Assembly: GCF_000014585.1 (NCBI RefSeq)
Contig: NC_008319.1
Coordinates: 62,001 to 126,000, forward strand
Direction of reading: 5' to 3'
DNA: 64,000 nucleotides
From: Synechococcus sp. CC9311
Lineage (GTDB): Bacteria > Cyanobacteriota > Cyanobacteriia > PCC-6307 > Cyanobiaceae
Shown in pieces: positions 57,111 through 64,000 of the stretch. A program made the position numbers and the translations under genes. Under the pieces are notes generated by a model. That model was not told the origin of the DNA. It ran no database searches and was given only the letters and a program-made list of their open reading frames with translations. Position 1 is the stretch's first letter; every line of letters starts with the position of its first letter.

Positions 57111-58163
57111 GTGCTTTTTCGTCGATTTCAGCTTTCCCGTGACATCGGTATCGACCTCGGCACTGCCAATACCCTGATTTATGTCTCCGGCAAGGGGATT
57201 GTGTTGCAAGAGCCTTCAGTGGTGGCGATTGATCTCGAGCGGGGGGTGCCCCTGGCGGTCGGTGATGAAGCGAAGCTGATGCTGGGCCGTACGCCTGGGA
57301 ATATTCGTGCGGTGCGGCCCCTGCGTGATGGTGTGATCGCTGATTTTGATGCAGCTGAGCAGATGCTCAAAAGTTTCATTCAAAAAGGCAACGAGGGGCG
57401 CGGAATCATTGCCCCACGCCTGGTGGTGGGGATCCCCAGCGGTGTGACGGGTGTGGAGCGCCGTGCCGTACGTGAGGCAGGCCTGGCCGGTGCCAGAGAA
57501 GTGCATCTCATCGACGAGCCCGTGGCCGCGGCGATTGGTGCTGGTTTGCCGGTGACGGAGCCAGTCGGCACGATGATTGTGGATATTGGGGGAGGAACCA
57601 CCGAAGTGGCGGTGCTCAGCCTTGGAGGCACCGTACTGAGTGAATCCGTTCGAGTTGCCGGTGATGAAATCAGCGATTCGATCGGTGTCCATCTCAAAAA
57701 GGTTCACAACCTGGTGGTGGGCGAGCGCACTGCCGAAGACATCAAGATTCGAATCGGTTCCGCATTCCCAGACAACGACTTCGATCAGACGGTGATGGAT
57801 GTGCGTGGCTTGCACCTCCTGTCTGGTTTGCCGCGCACGATTCAGCTCCAAGCTGGTGACCTTCGTGAGGCCATCGCTGAGCCCCTCAATGTGATTGTTG
57901 AGGCGGTGAAACGCACGCTCGAACGCACCCCCCCTGAGCTGGCGGCAGACATCGTTGATCGCGGAATCATGCTTGCCGGCGGTGGGGCCCTGGTGAGGGG
58001 GATTAGTGACCTGATCAGCCATGAAACGGGGATCTTCACCCACGTTGCGGAAGATCCTCTTCTCTGCGTGGTGAATGGCTGCGGTCAGGTGCTTGAGGAT
58101 TACAAGCGCCTGCAGCGTGTGCTGGATACACCCGAATTCGTTCGTTCTGCTACGAGCCTCTAA
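57111..58163 (+). CDS. mreB: Rod-shape-determining protein MreB
   Basis: Bacterial actin that guides cell-wall synthesis. It starts with GTG, then DIGIDLGTANTLIYVSGKG (phosphate-1 loop), the connecting IDEPVAAAIGAG, the phosphate-2 loop VDIGGGTTEVAVLSLGG, and the adenosine motif MLAGGGALVRG. 350 residues. First gene of mreBCD, six bases before mreC. Confidence 0.96.
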   Translation: MLFRRFQLSRDIGIDLGTANTLIYVSGKGIVLQEPSVVAIDLERGVPLAVGDEAKLMLGRTPGNIRAVRPLRDGVIADFDAAEQMLKSFIQKGNEGRGIIAPRLVVGIPSGVTGVERRAVREAGLAGAREVHLIDEPVAAAIGAGLPVTEPVGTMIVDIGGGTTEVAVLSLGGTVLSESVRVAGDEISDSIGVHLKKVHNLVVGERTAEDIKIRIGSAFPDNDFDQTVMDVRGLHLLSGLPRTIQLQAGDLREAIAEPLNVIVEAVKRTLERTPPELAADIVDRGIMLAGGGALVRGISDLISHETGIFTHVAEDPLLCVVNGCGQVLEDYKRLQRVLDTPEFVRSATSL

Positions 58164-58168
58164 TTTCA

Positions 58169-58912
58169 ATGGGCTCCTCGCCGTGGCCGCAGGGAACGCG
58201 TTCCCGGAGCCTGAAACGAATCTTGCCTTGGCTCGCTCTTCTCGGAGTGCTGGGGATCGTGCGATGGAGCAAGGGTGCAGGCTTTGCCGATGCCTATGCC
58301 TTGCTGTCGCGTCCATTTTGGCCTGGATCAGCTCAGAAACAGTGGATCCAGTCAGCGCAGCAGCAGAACGATGCCACGCGTTTGCAGCTGCTCGAGGTGG
58401 ATAACGCCCGTTTGAGGGGGTTGCTTGCGCTGGATCGTCAAGGTGCCAACAACGCGATTTCCGCTGCTGTGATCTCCAGAACGCCTGAAGGCTGGTGGCA
58501 GCAGATCTTGCTGGGAAAGGGGACTCTGGATGGCATTCAAAAAGGTGATGCGGTGATCGGTACAGGTGGCTTGATTGGCCGGGTTCAAAGTGCCACGCCT
58601 GCCACAAGCCTTGTGCGTTTGCTCACCGCCCCTGGAAGTCGAATTGGCGTTTGGGTGCCACGGACCCGCCAACATGCCCTGCTGGTGGGAATGGGAACGT
58701 CCCGTCCTGAATTGAAATTCATTGATCGAGATGTGAAGGTGCGACCCGGTGATCTCGTGAGCACCTCCCCAGCCAGCACCCTGCTGCCTGCGAATCTTCC
58801 GGTGGCCGTGGTGCAGTCCTTGAATTCCAGGGAGGTGCCGGCTCCAACGGCTTTGGTTCAGTTGATTGCGCCTCCGGATGCGATCGATTGGGTGCAGGTG
58901 AGTAGGCGCTGA
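58169..58912 (+). CDS. mreC: Rod-shape-determining protein MreC
   Basis: Bitopic periplasmic partner of MreB. A single membrane helix lies near 18-36, followed by a coiled-coil (about 55-90, LQLLEVDNARLRGLLAL) and the beta-barrel pair with VIGTGGLIGRV and VRPGDLVSTSP. 247 residues is short but usual in picocyanobacteria. mreD follows after three bases. Confidence 0.92.
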   Translation: MGSSPWPQGTRSRSLKRILPWLALLGVLGIVRWSKGAGFADAYALLSRPFWPGSAQKQWIQSAQQQNDATRLQLLEVDNARLRGLLALDRQGANNAISAAVISRTPEGWWQQILLGKGTLDGIQKGDAVIGTGGLIGRVQSATPATSLVRLLTAPGSRIGVWVPRTRQHALLVGMGTSRPELKFIDRDVKVRPGDLVSTSPASTLLPANLPVAVVQSLNSREVPAPTALVQLIAPPDAIDWVQVSRR

Positions 58913-58915
58913 TCG

Positions 58916-59419
58916 ATGGCTCGTCTTCATAGCCAACCGATCTGTGTTGCCTCTGGATTGTTGGTGCCGTTGATCAGCTTGGCGGCACCGTCATGGCTGA
59001 GCTTGGGCGGTGTTTTGCCGAGCTGGGCCGTGTTGTGGCTGCTGCCTTGGGCGCTGGTTGATGGACCGGTGTCGGGTTTGATCGCGGGTGCGGCGATGGG
59101 GCTAGTGCTGGATGGCCTCAGTGTGGGAGATGCAAGCCAGGTGCCCGCTTTGATGCTTTTGGGCTGGTGGTGGGGATGGCTTGGGCGGCGCGGACCACCG
59201 ATTCAACGCAGTCTCAATTTGGGGTTGCTGGCTTGGATCGGCACGATGTTGCTAGGGCTGACTCTTTGGGCGCAGCTGTTGGTTCAGGGCGTGGATGCAC
59301 CTCTAGCCCAAGCCTTTGCCTTTCATACCTGTTTGGCGCAAGGGCTGATGACTGGCCTGATGGCTCCGATGATTGGGTCTTGGCAACTTCTGATCTGGCG
59401 ACGGCGCACTCCCGCATGA
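58916..59419 (+). CDS. mreD: Rod-shape-determining protein MreD
   Basis: 167-residue integral membrane protein with five to six hydrophobic helices. Sequence is poorly conserved in general; its place after mreC, the helix pattern, and the DGPVSGLIAGAAMGLVLDGL segment support the call. Its stop overlaps the ATG of the next gene (ATGA), coupling a lipoprotein to the shape operon. Confidence 0.85.
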   Translation: MARLHSQPICVASGLLVPLISLAAPSWLSLGGVLPSWAVLWLLPWALVDGPVSGLIAGAAMGLVLDGLSVGDASQVPALMLLGWWWGWLGRRGPPIQRSLNLGLLAWIGTMLLGLTLWAQLLVQGVDAPLAQAFAFHTCLAQGLMTGLMAPMIGSWQLLIWRRRTPA

Positions 59420-60723
59420 TTCAGCACACTTCCCATCGCCGTAGGTGGCTGGCCCTGGCTCTTCTCAGCACCTCGTTGCTGATCGGGGGCTGCCGGCGTG
59501 CCGCAGCGCCAGAAGGAGCTCTCCAGCTTTGGACGCTGCAACTAGCGCCCAAGTTCAACACTTACATGGAACAGGTGATTGATCGCTGGGACGATGGCCA
59601 TCCAGATGCACCGGTGCGTTGGACCGACTTGCCTTGGGGTTCTGTGGAACGGAAGCTCCTGGCTGCAGTGTTTGCTCGCACTGCCCCGGATGTTGTGAAT
59701 CTCAATCCCCCCTTTGCAGCCAATTTGGCAAGCAAGGGTGGGTTGACCGATCTCACGCCGCTGTTGCCACCGGATGCCGCTCAGCGCTATTTGCCTTCGG
59801 TGTGGCGTGCGGCACGCGATCCAAAGGCTGGCCAGATCGCCGTGCCCTGGTATCTCACGGTCCGCCTCAGCTTGGTCAATCAGAAGCTGCTGCAACAGGC
59901 GGGCGTGAACGCGCCGCCTCGTCGCTGGGAGGATGTTCCTGCCTTTGCTCGTCAAATTCGAGAGCGAACGGGACGTTACGGCCTTTTTGTCACGGCTGTG
60001 CCCGACGATTCAGCCGAATTGCTGGAGTCGATGGTGCAGATGGGGGTTGTTTTGCTGGATGACAAACAGCGAGCGGGATTCAACTCTCCAGAGGGGCGTA
60101 AGGCGTTTGCGTTTTGGACCGATCTGTATCGAGAGGGCCTTCTCCCTAGGGAAGTGGTCAGTCAGGGGCAACGCCGGGCGATTGAGCTTTACCAAAGTGG
60201 ACAGCTCGCGCTGCTGGCCAGTGGGGCTGAATTTTTACGCAGCATCCAGACCAACGCCCCTGGCGTGGCGGCGGTGACCTCCCCGCAACCGCCCCTCACA
60301 GGAGGCGATGGCACCGCCAACGTGGCTTTGATGACGCTTGCCGTTCCTCGCCAGAGTCAGCGCGCGCAAGAGGCGTTGTCGTTTGCACTCGATCTCACCA
60401 ACGGGCCGAACCAAGCGCGCTTTGCGCGCGAGGCCAGGGTGTTGCCCTCCTCCCTAGAGGCGCTCAGGCAGGTGCGTGCTGAGCTTGAAGCTGAGCGTCC
60501 TGCAACCCCTGAGTTGGCTCAAGTTCGAGAAGCAAGGCTTCTCTCGGCCAAGACGCTGGAGCGGGCCAGGGTCCTGGTCCCTGCGACGCCCGGCGTCAAG
60601 CGTCTTCAGAGCATCGTGTACACCCAACTACAGCGGGCGATGTTGGGTCAGATCAGCAGTGAGGAGGCAGTGCGTACGGCTGCTGAGCAGTGGAACCGTT
60701 ACTCAGAGGCGCGATGGCCCTAA
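59416..60723 (+). CDS. Extracellular solute-binding lipoprotein (sugar-type)
   Basis: 435 residues from the ATG at 59416. The N-terminus has Arg-rich start, a hydrophobic segment and lipobox LIGGC (Cys26). The body is a family 1 solute-binding protein, with TAPDVVNLNPPFAANLA, VPWYLTVRLSLVNQKLL and the GQLALLASGAEF segment, as in sugar ABC importers. No permease or ATPase gene is adjacent. It begins inside the mreD stop and is followed by a strong hairpin. The frame is open upstream to 59167 but that overlaps mreD. Confidence 0.87.
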   Translation: MIQHTSHRRRWLALALLSTSLLIGGCRRAAAPEGALQLWTLQLAPKFNTYMEQVIDRWDDGHPDAPVRWTDLPWGSVERKLLAAVFARTAPDVVNLNPPFAANLASKGGLTDLTPLLPPDAAQRYLPSVWRAARDPKAGQIAVPWYLTVRLSLVNQKLLQQAGVNAPPRRWEDVPAFARQIRERTGRYGLFVTAVPDDSAELLESMVQMGVVLLDDKQRAGFNSPEGRKAFAFWTDLYREGLLPREVVSQGQRRAIELYQSGQLALLASGAEFLRSIQTNAPGVAAVTSPQPPLTGGDGTANVALMTLAVPRQSQRAQEALSFALDLTNGPNQARFAREARVLPSSLEALRQVRAELEAERPATPELAQVREARLLSAKTLERARVLVPATPGVKRLQSIVYTQLQRAMLGQISSEEAVRTAAEQWNRYSEARWP

Positions 60724-60724
60724 T

Positions 60725-60752
60725 GCAGCCACGAGTTGCACTCGTTGGCTGC
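60725..60752 (+). terminator. Strong hairpin after the solute-binding protein gene
   Basis: GCAGCCACGAG (60725-60735) pairs with CTCGT-T-GGCTGC (60741-60752), an 11-pair stem with one bulged T and a TTGCA loop, starting right after the stop codon. It probably ends or protects the mreBCD transcript. No U-tract follows. Confidence 0.6.
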
Positions 60753-60861
60753 GTTGAATTGAAAACATAAAAACAATCGAAAGCCTGAGTCCCAGACTTT
60801 TGGTCGCTCACGAACTGTTCACGCTGACCGGTAGAGTTGTTTCTCTTCACATTGTGTTGCG

Positions 60862-61629
60862 ATGCCCACAGATGGGCCTTCTGTAAAAGGAACCATTCTT
60901 GTGGTTGACGACGAGCCCGCAGTGAGGCGGGTTTTGTTGATGCGTCTGCAATTGGCTGGTTACAACGTCGTCTCCGCTGAGGATGGTGAGGAGGCGCTGG
61001 AAAAGTTTCACAGTGAATCGCCGGATCTCGTCGTTCTCGACGTGATGCTTCCAAAAATGGATGGCTTTGCTGTCTGCAGGCGCTTACGCGCTGAGTCATG
61101 CGTTCCGATTATTTTTCTTTCGGCTTTGGAGTCCATCTCTGAGCGCGTGGCTGGCCTTGACCTTGGAGCTGACGACTATCTTCCAAAGCCCTTTAGCCCA
61201 AAGGAACTTGAAGCCCGCATTTTCACGATCCTGAGACGGGTGGGGTCCGGTTCTGCCACCGTTGAGCCCCGCGAGATTCCCAGTGGCCAAGGGGTGATGC
61301 GTGTTGGAGATTTAGTGGTTGACACCAATCGCCGTCAGGTGAATCGGGGAACGGAACGCATCGCTCTGACATACACAGAATTCAGCCTTCTTGAATTGCT
61401 CTTCCGCGACCCGGGTCATGTGGTCCCGAGGGCCGAAATCCTTGAGCAGCTTTGGGGGTATCCGCCCCGACGTGCGGCTGACCTAAGGGTTGTTGATGTG
61501 TACGTGGCACGCCTGCGAGGAAAGCTTGAGCCCGACCCGCGTAATCCTGAAATGATTCTCACGGTGAGAGGGATCGGCTACTCGTCCCAACGCATGGGCG
61601 AACCTGCAGGAGCACCTGCAGCAGTTTGA
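60862..61629 (+). CDS. rpaB: OmpR-type response regulator, RpaB (Ycf27) type
   Basis: 255 residues. Receiver domain with the acidic pocket D16/D17, phospho-acceptor Asp60 in VVLDVMLPKMDG and Lys in LPKPFSPKELEAR; then a winged-helix domain with LTYTEFSLLELLF and GHVVPRAEILEQLWGY, followed by RVVDVYVARLRGKLE and VRGIGYSSQ. The overall pattern fits RpaB, the essential regulator of high-light and photosystem genes, rather than RpaA. The RpaB assignment is by likeness. Confidence 0.85.
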   Translation: MPTDGPSVKGTILVVDDEPAVRRVLLMRLQLAGYNVVSAEDGEEALEKFHSESPDLVVLDVMLPKMDGFAVCRRLRAESCVPIIFLSALESISERVAGLDLGADDYLPKPFSPKELEARIFTILRRVGSGSATVEPREIPSGQGVMRVGDLVVDTNRRQVNRGTERIALTYTEFSLLELLFRDPGHVVPRAEILEQLWGYPPRRAADLRVVDVYVARLRGKLEPDPRNPEMILTVRGIGYSSQRMGEPAGAPAAV

Positions 61630-61700
61630 TGAATTTGGCCTGATCGCTTCGCTCTTGTCCCCGCCGCGGGGCAGGATGGCGCCCGACTGCTTCTTCTCTC

Positions 61701-63170
61701 TTGTCTGAACTTCGTGAGACCCGCTTGGAGAAGGCGAATGCTCTCAAAGAACAGGGGCAAGAGCCGTATGCATTGCGTTTTGATCTCACCGATCGCATGG
61801 CTCGCCTGCAAGCCGATCACGCTGATCTTGCAAAAGGCGCCGAGCGAGACCTCAAAGTTTCGGTTGCTGGTCGGGTGATGACGCGCCGGGTGATGGGCAA
61901 GCTTGCATTTTTCACGCTGGCGGATGAAACGGGAACGATCCAGTTGTTCCTTGAGAAAGCAACGCTGGGCGACAGCTTTGCTCAGCTCAGTTCCTTGGTG
62001 GATGCAGGTGACCTCATCGGGGTTCATGGCATCTTGCGCCGCACCGATCGGGGTGAGTTGTCCGTCAAGGTGAGCAAATGGGAGATGCTCACCAAATCGC
62101 TGCAGCCGTTGCCAGATAAGTGGCATGGCCTGGCGGATGTGGAGAAGCGCTATCGACAGCGCTATCTGGATTTGATCGTGACGCCGCAGTCCCGTGAGAC
62201 GTTCCGGCGTCGGGCGATGGCTGTTAGTGCGATCCGCCGTTGGTTGGATGAACGCGACTTTCTAGAGATCGAAACACCGGTCCTGCAGTCCGAAGCCGGT
62301 GGCGCTGAGGCGCGGCCGTTCATCACGCATCACAACACCCTCGATCTGCCTCTCTACTTGCGGATTGCCACTGAGCTCCATCTCAAACGGCTCGTGGTGG
62401 GTGGATTTGAACGGGTCTATGAGCTCGGGCGGATCTTTCGCAACGAAGGGGTGAGCACGCGCCATAACCCTGAATTCACTTCGGTGGAGGTGTATCAGGC
62501 CTATGCCGATTACAACGACATGATGACGCTCACCGAACAGCTAATCGCTTCGGTTTGTGAGCAGGTATGCGGTACAACCCGCATCAGCTACCAGGGCGTG
62601 GAGGTGGACCTGACGCCGTCCTGGAGACGCGCCACGATGCATGAACTCGTGCAGGAGGCCACCGGCCTGGATTTCACCTCCTTCGAGACCCGTGAAGCGG
62701 CTGTGGAGGCGATGCGAGCGGCCAATCTCCCGGCGCCAGATAAGGCCGACACCGTTGGACGGCTTTTGAACGAAGCGTTTGAGCATGCTGTGGAACCCAA
62801 TTTGATCCAGCCCACCTTTGTGCTCGATTACCCGCAGGAAATTTCACCCCTGGCGCGTAAACATCGCAGCAAGCCAGGGCTTGTGGAGCGCTTTGAATTG
62901 TTCATCGTGGGCCGAGAAACGGCCAATGCCTTCAGTGAGCTCACGGATCCTTTGGATCAAAGAGGCCGCATGGAGCTCCAGCAGGAACGTCGTGCTGCCG
63001 GAGATGTGGAAGCCAGCGGAGTGGATGAAGATTTCATCCAGGCGCTCGAAGTGGGAATGCCCCCCACGGGTGGACTTGGAATCGGCATTGATCGCCTGGT
63101 GATGCTGCTTACTGACAGCCCCTCGATTCGGGATGTCATTGCCTTCCCATTGATGCGACCTGAGGGGTGA
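61701..63170 (+). CDS. lysS: Lysyl-tRNA synthetase, class II
   Basis: Charges tRNA-Lys. An N-terminal OB-fold anticodon-binding domain (about 55-145, [19 protein letters not shown]) is followed by the class II core: motif 2 [21 protein letters not shown] and motif 3 [13 protein letters not shown]. The start is TTG at 61701; no ATG precedes the conserved region. 489 residues. It lies 71 bases after rpaB. Confidence 0.96.
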   Translation: MSELRETRLEKANALKEQGQEPYALRFDLTDRMARLQADHADLAKGAERDLKVSVAGRVMTRRVMGKLAFFTLADETGTIQLFLEKATLGDSFAQLSSLVDAGDLIGVHGILRRTDRGELSVKVSKWEMLTKSLQPLPDKWHGLADVEKRYRQRYLDLIVTPQSRETFRRRAMAVSAIRRWLDERDFLEIETPVLQSEAGGAEARPFITHHNTLDLPLYLRIATELHLKRLVVGGFERVYELGRIFRNEGVSTRHNPEFTSVEVYQAYADYNDMMTLTEQLIASVCEQVCGTTRISYQGVEVDLTPSWRRATMHELVQEATGLDFTSFETREAAVEAMRAANLPAPDKADTVGRLLNEAFEHAVEPNLIQPTFVLDYPQEISPLARKHRSKPGLVERFELFIVGRETANAFSELTDPLDQRGRMELQQERRAAGDVEASGVDEDFIQALEVGMPPTGGLGIGIDRLVMLLTDSPSIRDVIAFPLMRPEG

Positions 63171-63215
63171 CCTGTCAGCATGGATAATTAAACCCAGTGG
63201 CAGGGTCCAATTCCC

Positions 63216-63479
63216 ATGAGTGGTGAGCGCGTAGGTTTCCGCTTCAAGCACGCCGATGCGGTGGTCAAGCGCAATCCGCAGGGACGTTCCCGTCGCGGAT
63301 GGGTGATGGAGCCAGTGGAGCAGACCACGAGCCGAGGCACCAAGATGCCCGCTTATCGCATCCGCTGGCGCGACAGTGAGCGTCCTGAGATTGTGCTCCA
63401 GCACATGTTGATCGCAGATCCAGACCCCACCCCTCCGCCTGAAAACGTGAGTCTTGAGCCTCCCGCACCGAAGGCTTGA
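63216..63479 (+). CDS. Conserved small cyanobacterial protein
   Basis: 87 residues, no signal peptide. A compact beta-rich part (GERVGFRFKHADAVVKRN, then MPAYRIRWRD and PEIVLQHML) precedes a Pro-rich tail (DPTPPPEN...PPAPKA). The pattern resembles small cyanobacterial proteins of unknown function. It follows lysS by 45 bases on the same strand. Confidence 0.65.
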   Translation: MSGERVGFRFKHADAVVKRNPQGRSRRGWVMEPVEQTTSRGTKMPAYRIRWRDSERPEIVLQHMLIADPDPTPPPENVSLEPPAPKA

Positions 63480-63501
63480 TCGAGAGCAATCTCAAGTTTG
63501 A

Positions 63502-63987
63502 TTAGCTGAGGCCTTGATTGCGCCTCAGTTCTTCAAGCTCTTGTTGCGCTTCAAATAGAGCCCAGTCCTCATCAAGGCTGCGCCGCGATGTGGACTGTTT
63601 TTCCTGGGATTTAAGGCTGTTGAGCTGCTCTTCGAGTTCGGCGAACTGAAGCCCAAGCGCCTCGAACTCCTCCCAGAGCTCGCGACCTTGCTGCATCAGA
63701 GCAGCAACGTGCTGATCCGCCCGTTGTGCGAGTTCAAGGGCACCAGCCCTTCGTGCTTTCTCGCCACGCGTTGTCCAGGCTTGGACCTGTTCGGCAAGGG
63801 TGAGCAGCTGACGGCGTAATTCCCTCGCTTGGAGTTGCTGTTGCCCGCGACGGTTGTGAAGATCCCTTTGGCGGTCCTGGAGATGCTGTTCGCGCAGAAG
63901 TTGATCCTGACTTGGATTGCTGCGCAAAAACTGTTCAAGCCTTTCCTCCAAGCCGCGTTCGAGGTGGTCCAGCCAGGTGGGACTCAT
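63502..63987 (-). CDS. Conserved coiled-coil protein (TIGR04376-like)
   Basis: 161 residues, almost entirely helical. It starts with LDHLERGLEERLEQFLRSNP, a leading helix typical of a cyanobacterial family I recall as TIGR04376. Long coiled-coil stretches rich in Gln, Glu, Arg and Leu follow (about 28-135). The C-terminus is charged. Faces the 87-residue gene. No molecular function is known to me. Confidence 0.7.
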   Translation of the reverse strand: MSPTWLDHLERGLEERLEQFLRSNPSQDQLLREQHLQDRQRDLHNRRGQQQLQARELRRQLLTLAEQVQAWTTRGEKARRAGALELAQRADQHVAALMQQGRELWEEFEALGLQFAELEEQLNSLKSQEKQSTSRRSLDEDWALFEAQQELEELRRNQGLS

Positions 63988-64000
63988 GGGATTTGTTCCG

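Noticed and set aside
57216-58607. 463-codon antisense frame across mreB and mreC
   Set aside because: It is a shadow of two clear genes; its composition (many His, Arg, Ser) is typical of antisense frames.
61670-61685. CCCCGC/GCGGGG repeat between rpaB and lysS
   Set aside because: The arms leave a one-base centre, so the stable hairpin would be only four pairs; nothing else supports a terminator.

Overview
The window reads as ordinary chromosome of a marine picocyanobacterium, most likely Synechococcus (subcluster 5.1 type). The evidence is psbZ beside ribH, an RpaB-type response regulator, cyanobacterial forms of SecA, ClpP and ClpX, a CobH of the cobalamin pathway, a group 2 sigma factor, several conserved cyanobacterial proteins of unknown role, and very short or overlapping gene junctions. 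The base composition looks moderately GC-rich. No insertion sequence, integrase, phage block, rRNA operon or CRISPR array was seen.

Layout. 1-7.4 kb: the end of a membrane glycosyltransferase, then a leftward protein-quality and replication block (tig, clpP, clpX, LRAT-domain gene, dnaX). 7.5-11.6 kb: asd, dapA and RNase J rightward. 11.6-18.8 kb: tilS and an unknown gene leftward, DUF561, a four-helix membrane protein, uvrB, and lysC leftward. asd, dapA and lysC together give much of the aspartate-to-lysine route. 18.9-24.2 kb: a CsgG-like secreted protein in AT-richer DNA, holA, cobH and mutS. 24.4-28 kb: psbZ, ribH, tRNA-Gly, a VOC protein, a GNAT acetyltransferase and a GT4 glycosyltransferase. 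28-35.3 kb: secA, cysE, a GntR-type regulator, a dienelactone hydrolase-like gene, infC and miaA. 35.4-41.5 kb: gyrB followed by a secreted small protein and two crcB genes in an overlapping chain, then glutathione peroxidase, mgtE and a sigma factor. 41.5-46.9 kb: a leftward alpha/beta-hydrolase with an RND efflux pair. 47-53.5 kb: mutY, two PfkB kinases, a glutamine-synthetase-like ligase, and a sodium:solute symporter with a tiny membrane partner. 53.4-64 kb: tsaE, ahcY, a 459-base AT-rich gap, a DedA protein, ssb, mreBCD with a coupled sugar-binding lipoprotein, rpaB, lysS and two small conserved proteins.

Most genes are housekeeping. The less ordinary signals are: a perfect 32-base palindrome inside the dienelactone hydrolase gene; a 23-base palindrome over the end of the GntR gene upstream of cysE; structured spacers before infC, asd, ribH and dedA; a candidate small RNA in the gap after ahcY; a probable non-AUG start for cobH; and a compact locus of ligase, sugar kinase, symporter and 61-residue membrane protein that may form an uptake and modification pathway. 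No clearly new multi-gene defence or mobile system was found.
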